Positions 61,592 through 64,000 of a stretch of 64,000 bases of DNA are shown here, in pieces. A program made the position numbers and the translations under genes. The stretch is from Rudaea sp. 3F27F6 (GTDB taxonomy: Bacteria; Pseudomonadota; Gammaproteobacteria; Xanthomonadales; Rhodanobacteraceae): the NCBI RefSeq assembly GCF_005503555.1, contig NZ_SCNG01000004.1, positions 434,001 to 498,000 on the forward strand, read 5' to 3'. The number at the start of each line of letters is the position of its first letter. Within the stretch, counting starts at the first letter, position 1. The notes beneath the pieces are model-generated. The model saw only the letters and a list, made by a program, of their open reading frames with translations. It ran no database searches and was not told the origin of the DNA.

Positions 61592-62286
61592 TCCCTCGCG
61601 CTTTCGTCGGCGCTGGCCGCGCGCATATACGCTTCGAGGCCGCGCTCGGCGGTTTCGACGAAGACCTCGCCGGTCACCTCGAATGCGGCGATGCGGTCGG
61701 GGCGGAAGTTGCGGAAATCGTTGCGCAGACGGCACCAGGCACCGAGCGTCCAGGCGCCGCCCCAAAACGCGAGGCAGAGCGGCTCGACCTCGCGCGCGCT
61801 CGTGCGCGCCGCCGCGTCGGCATAGTCGAGGCGCAATACGCGATGCTCGACCACCGCTTCATGCAGCCGGTCGATCACGCTCGCACGCTCCATGCGTTCG
61901 CGCCAGGTCGGGGCGAAGATGCGCGAGCGCTCGCTGCGCTGACGCAGTTCCTGCGGCAGCACCGCTTCGATCTTGAGCAGCGCGGCCTGCGCACCCTTGG
62001 CCAAGCGCGCGCCGGCGAACGCGCGCACGAAGCGCGTGCCGACGACGAGGGATTCGAGTTCGTCCGCAGTGAACATCAGCGGCGGAATGTCCGCGCCCTT
62101 GCGCAGCACGTAACCGACGCCGGCCTCGCCCTCGATCGGCACGCCCGAGGTCTGCAGATCGACCACGTCACGATAGACGGTGCGCAGCGAAACGCCGAGC
62201 GTGTCGGCCAGGCGCCGCGCGGGCAGCGCCGTGCGCCGTCCGCGCAAAGCATGGATGATGAGGAACAGGCGGTCGGCGCGGCGCAT
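61588..62286 (-). CDS. YafY-family WYL-domain transcriptional regulator
   Basis: 232 residues: N-terminal winged helix (MRRADRLFLIIHALRGRRTALPARRLADTLGVSLRTVYRDVVDLQ) and a WYL-type ligand domain (VIDRLHEAVVEHRVLRLDYADA, EVEPLCLAFWGGAWTLGAWCRLRNDFRNFRPDRI). The canonical W-Y-L triplet is replaced by W-T-L. YafY regulators often sit at the head of the operon they control. Here TfoX and DUF885 follow with 4-base overlaps, so it probably autoregulates all three. Confidence 0.9.
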   Translation of the reverse strand: MRRADRLFLIIHALRGRRTALPARRLADTLGVSLRTVYRDVVDLQTSGVPIEGEAGVGYVLRKGADIPPLMFTADELESLVVGTRFVRAFAGARLAKGAQAALLKIEAVLPQELRQRSERSRIFAPTWRERMERASVIDRLHEAVVEHRVLRLDYADAAARTSAREVEPLCLAFWGGAWTLGAWCRLRNDFRNFRPDRIAAFEVTGEVFVETAERGLEAYMRAASADESARE

Positions 62287-62384
62287 CCGGACATTGTTTC
62301 CGCTCCGCGCACATTCGTCCAGCGGCGACTAAGCGGAATCGGTGAGATAGCCGGATGGATGAGCATGATCGCCTGCGCCGCCTG

Positions 62385-62966
62385 CTAGATCCTGGTCATG
62401 CGCATATGCCAGTTCGTTTCCCAGGTCTTACCTTCGTCGATGGAAAACGCCTGCTGCCAATGCGCCGAGGTTGGCGTGATGTCGGACCAGATGAAACGCG
62501 CGAGCACCGGCCTGCTCTGGTGCTCGGCACGGCCGTAGAAGCGGCCGACGCCGTCCTCGAAATGACCGACGACGGGCGGTTCGAGCGCGCCGGTATGGCT
62601 CGACGCCCAGTAGATACTCCACTGCTTCTTTTCGCGGTCGAACAGGCGCAGTGTCATGCCGCGGAGTCCGCCGTTCCATTCGGTGACGAATTCGTCGGCG
62701 TTGGCGTAGCCGCCGAGCATCGAACGGCAGTCGTTGGTCGCTTCGAACTTTTCCCAGTCGTCGCTGCCGGCGAGGCGTTCTTTCAGGCGCTCGTTGCGCA
62801 CGAGGAAGCGTCCCAACAGGAAGTCGAAATCGTGCGGTACATCAGATGCGGAGGACGACATCGGGAAAGATTTCCTTTCGCTGGCGTGGGCGGGTAGACG
62901 GGCGGTCAAGGCCAGCGCTGCGAAAGCGGCGCCGGCCTCGATCCATTGCCGGCGTGCCGGCTTCAC
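62385..62966 (-). CDS. Exported DUF1579-like protein
   Basis: 193 residues from the GTG at 62966, whose codon overlaps the VOC-gene stop (GTGA), which decides the start. The N-terminus IEAGAAFAALALTARLPAHA looks like a signal peptide. An internal ATG at 62861 (MSSSASDVPHDFDFLLGRF) would give a cytosolic form. The body has the lipocalin-like DUF1579 pattern: DFDFLLGRF, GMTLRLFDREKKQWSIYWASS, ALEPPVVGHFEDGVGRFYG, PVLARFIWSDITPTSAHWQQAFS, ending ETNWHMRMTR. Function unknown, possibly ligand-binding. Third gene of the GFA-VOC operon. Confidence 0.75.
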   Translation of the reverse strand: MKPARRQWIEAGAAFAALALTARLPAHASERKSFPMSSSASDVPHDFDFLLGRFLVRNERLKERLAGSDDWEKFEATNDCRSMLGGYANADEFVTEWNGGLRGMTLRLFDREKKQWSIYWASSHTGALEPPVVGHFEDGVGRFYGRAEHQSRPVLARFIWSDITPTSAHWQQAFSIDEGKTWETNWHMRMTRI

Positions 62967-63337
62967 TGACGCGAGAACAGGCCGACCCGGTTGCCTTCGC
63001 TGTCGATAAACTGGGCGAAGTAGCCGATGCCGTCGGGCAGCTCGGTGCGCGGCACGATCGTGTCGCCGCCTTGCTCGTGCACGCGCGCGAGCACGACGCG
63101 CAGGTCGTCGACATTGAGGTAGACCGTACTGCCGAACACCGAGGGTTCGATCTGCTCGTGCTGGATCAGCGCGCCGCTCGAATTCGGCTCACCGCCGTAC
63201 GGGAATATGGCCATTTCGCCGCCACCCATGTTTTCGCGCTTGAGCTGCACGCCGAGGATGGCCTCGTAGAATTTCTGCGCGCGATCGAGGCGACTGGCGG
63301 GGATTTCGAACCAGGCTGGAACATTGGCTTGTAGCAT
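62963..63337 (-). CDS. VOC-family (glyoxalase/dioxygenase superfamily) protein
   Basis: A 124-residue vicinal-oxygen-chelate protein: WFEIPASRLDRAQKFYEAILGVQ opens the first beta-alpha-beta-beta-beta unit, and GSTVYLNVDDLRVVLARVHEQGGDTIVP the second, ending YFAQFIDSEGNRVGLFSR. Metal-binding residues are not obvious (few His), so catalytic activity is uncertain; many such small VOC proteins bind rather than turn over ligands. Between the GFA gene (31 bases upstream) and the DUF1579-like gene. Confidence 0.88.
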   Translation of the reverse strand: MLQANVPAWFEIPASRLDRAQKFYEAILGVQLKRENMGGGEMAIFPYGGEPNSSGALIQHEQIEPSVFGSTVYLNVDDLRVVLARVHEQGGDTIVPRTELPDGIGYFAQFIDSEGNRVGLFSRQ

Positions 63338-63368
63338 GACGTTATCCTTGTGTCGTGATGAGGGGAAA

Positions 63369-63773
63369 TCAGAGGTGGCGGATTTCGTCGGGCGGGTTCC
63401 ACCAGGCGTTGTCGCGGCCGTTGCAGTACTGGATGGGCGCCGCGATCAGATCCTCCGCAGCGGCATCGTCGAGCGTCTTCAGATGGATCGTGATGTAGTC
63501 GCCGCCGAGTTGTTCCAGGTGGCCGCGCCCGAACGGACGCACGCCGCAATGGCGACAGAACAGGTGATGCTGGCTGAGCGTGCCGAATTGATAGTCGCTG
63601 AGTTCACTTTCGCCGGCGAGCACGCGGAAGTCGGCCGGCTTGACGATCGCCCCCCAGCTGCGCGTCTTTGAACACATCGAGCAGTTGCAGCGGGTCGTGC
63701 CGGCGGCGAGGTCGATATCCGCCTGATAGCGCACAGCGCCGCAATGACAACTGCCGCTGTAGGTTTTCTTCAT
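63369..63773 (-). CDS. GFA/CENP-V-type zinc protein
   Basis: 134 residues from ATG 63773 (GGGGAA upstream). The zinc-binding Cys set of the glutathione-dependent formaldehyde-activating (GFA) family is present: C9/C11 (SCHCGAVRY), C29/C31/C34 (RCNCSMCSK) and C73/C76 ([10 protein letters not shown]). Most GFA-like proteins outside methylotrophs lack proven formaldehyde chemistry, so the enzymatic role is open. First gene of an operon with VOC and DUF1579-like genes; a palindrome lies 48-73 bases upstream. Confidence 0.9.
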   Translation of the reverse strand: MKKTYSGSCHCGAVRYQADIDLAAGTTRCNCSMCSKTRSWGAIVKPADFRVLAGESELSDYQFGTLSQHHLFCRHCGVRPFGRGHLEQLGGDYITIHLKTLDDAAAEDLIAAPIQYCNGRDNAWWNPPDEIRHL

Positions 63774-63820
63774 GGTTGCTTCCCCGGGTTGAATTTCGAT
63801 GGTGGCTAGGATGCTCCGGT

Positions 63821-63846
63821 CCTGCTGCCAACGTGTTGTCAGCAGG
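63821..63846. promoter_or_regulatory. Near-perfect 26-base palindrome in the divergent gap
   Basis: Outer arms CCTGCTG (63821-63827) and CAGCAGG (63840-63846), inner arms CAAC and GTTG; 11 of 13 half-site positions are complementary. It lies between the GFA operon start (63773, minus) and the ATG at 63904 (plus), so it can control both. Confidence 0.55.
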
Positions 63847-63903
63847 CTGGCGTCGCGCCGGCGCAACCGCGACAATAAACGTGTCCCCGTGCGCAGAACG
63901 TCA

Positions 63904-64000
63904 ATGAATCAACCCGACTTTATCGAGGTCTTCGACCAGGCGATTCCCGCCGAACAATGCCGCGCACTGATCGCGGCGTTCGAGGCCAGCGACAACATCC
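63904..64000 (+). CDS. 5' end of an unidentified gene, cut by window edge
   Basis: ATG 63904 opens a frame to the window end, beginning [20 protein letters not shown] and continuing [11 protein letters not shown]. The opening (a short strand, then a helix starting [13 protein letters not shown]) resembles 2-oxoglutarate/Fe(II) oxygenases of the prolyl-hydroxylase type, but only 32 residues are visible, so this is a weak guess. A GTG at 63889 is in frame and could be the start instead. Divergent from the GFA operon. Confidence 0.5.
   Translation, partial: MNQPDFIEVFDQAIPAEQCRALIAAFEASDNI

Noticed and set aside
1-64000. CRISPR arrays, insertion sequences, phage genes, rRNA genes
   Set aside because: No direct-repeat/spacer pattern, no transposase or phage protein motif and no rRNA-like sequence was seen on reading both strands.

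Overview
This 64 kb window is GC-rich, densely coded chromosomal DNA with few intergenic gaps and strong G/C preference at third codon positions. It has no rRNA, CRISPR array, insertion sequence or phage block that I can see. Several traits point to a gammaproteobacterium of the Xanthomonadales (Lysobacterales), probably near Rhodanobacteraceae: two TonB-dependent receptors with CocE-type hydrolases, a protealysin/emfourin pair, recC-recB-recD order, glcDEF, phenylalanine hydroxylase, and PAS-LuxR and HD-GYP-LuxR regulators. The lineage is an inference from gene content, not from a marker gene.

Layout. 1-4.0 kb: glycolate oxidase operon glcD(partial)-DUF1801-glcE-glcF. 4.0-8.1 kb: two Gfo/Idh/MocA oxidoreductases flanking an orphan DsbD N-terminal-domain protein and a redoxin. 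8.2-10.4 kb: slipin, tRNA-Asp fused at its CCA to a degenerate tRNA-like sequence, and a small-ORF or sRNA locus ending in an intrinsic terminator. 10.4-14.6 kb: TetA-like MFS pump, folE with a DUF1080-like lipoprotein/exported protein, and a membrane-anchored AraC regulator. 14.7-22.4 kb: two tandem exported CocE/S15 hydrolases, a TonB-dependent receptor and a phytase-like exported esterase, which look like one nutrient-acquisition locus. 22.5-31.3 kb: one 2,932-residue cyclic beta-1,2-glucan synthase. 31.5-32.4 kb: RHH-PIN toxin-antitoxin pair with its promoter/operator.

32.4-40.1 kb: RlmI-type rRNA methyltransferase, GNAT, rhomboid protease, class C beta-lactamase-like hydrolase, DUF1028 protein, alpha/beta hydrolase, PAS-LuxR regulator. 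40.2-41.0 kb: divergent stress-type cluster BON-CsbD-27-residue membrane peptide. 41.0-49.6 kb: recD, recB, recC (RecBCD), coupled by 4-base overlaps. 49.7-52.4 kb: phhA, a Tat-exported agmatine deiminase-like protein, a palindromic repeat, rraA. 52.5-53.8 kb: protealysin-like M4 protease with an emfourin-type inhibitor. 54.0-56.4 kb: exported alpha/beta hydrolase divergent from a tandem-degenerate-HD-GYP LuxR regulator, with a perfect 20-base palindrome between them. 56.6-62.3 kb: second TonB-dependent receptor and the coupled operon WYL regulator-TfoX-DUF885. 62.4-64 kb: GFA-VOC-DUF1579-like operon divergent from a gene that runs off the window.

Most of the window is ordinary housekeeping and accessory metabolism. 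I did not find one clear new multi-gene system. The best leads are the regulator/palindrome/target arrangement at 54-56 kb, the PAS-LuxR/BON/CsbD/micropeptide locus at 38.6-41 kb, the small-ORF or sRNA locus at 10.0-10.3 kb, the tRNA-like sequence attached to tRNA-Asp, and the paired hydrolase/receptor cluster at 14.7-22.4 kb.
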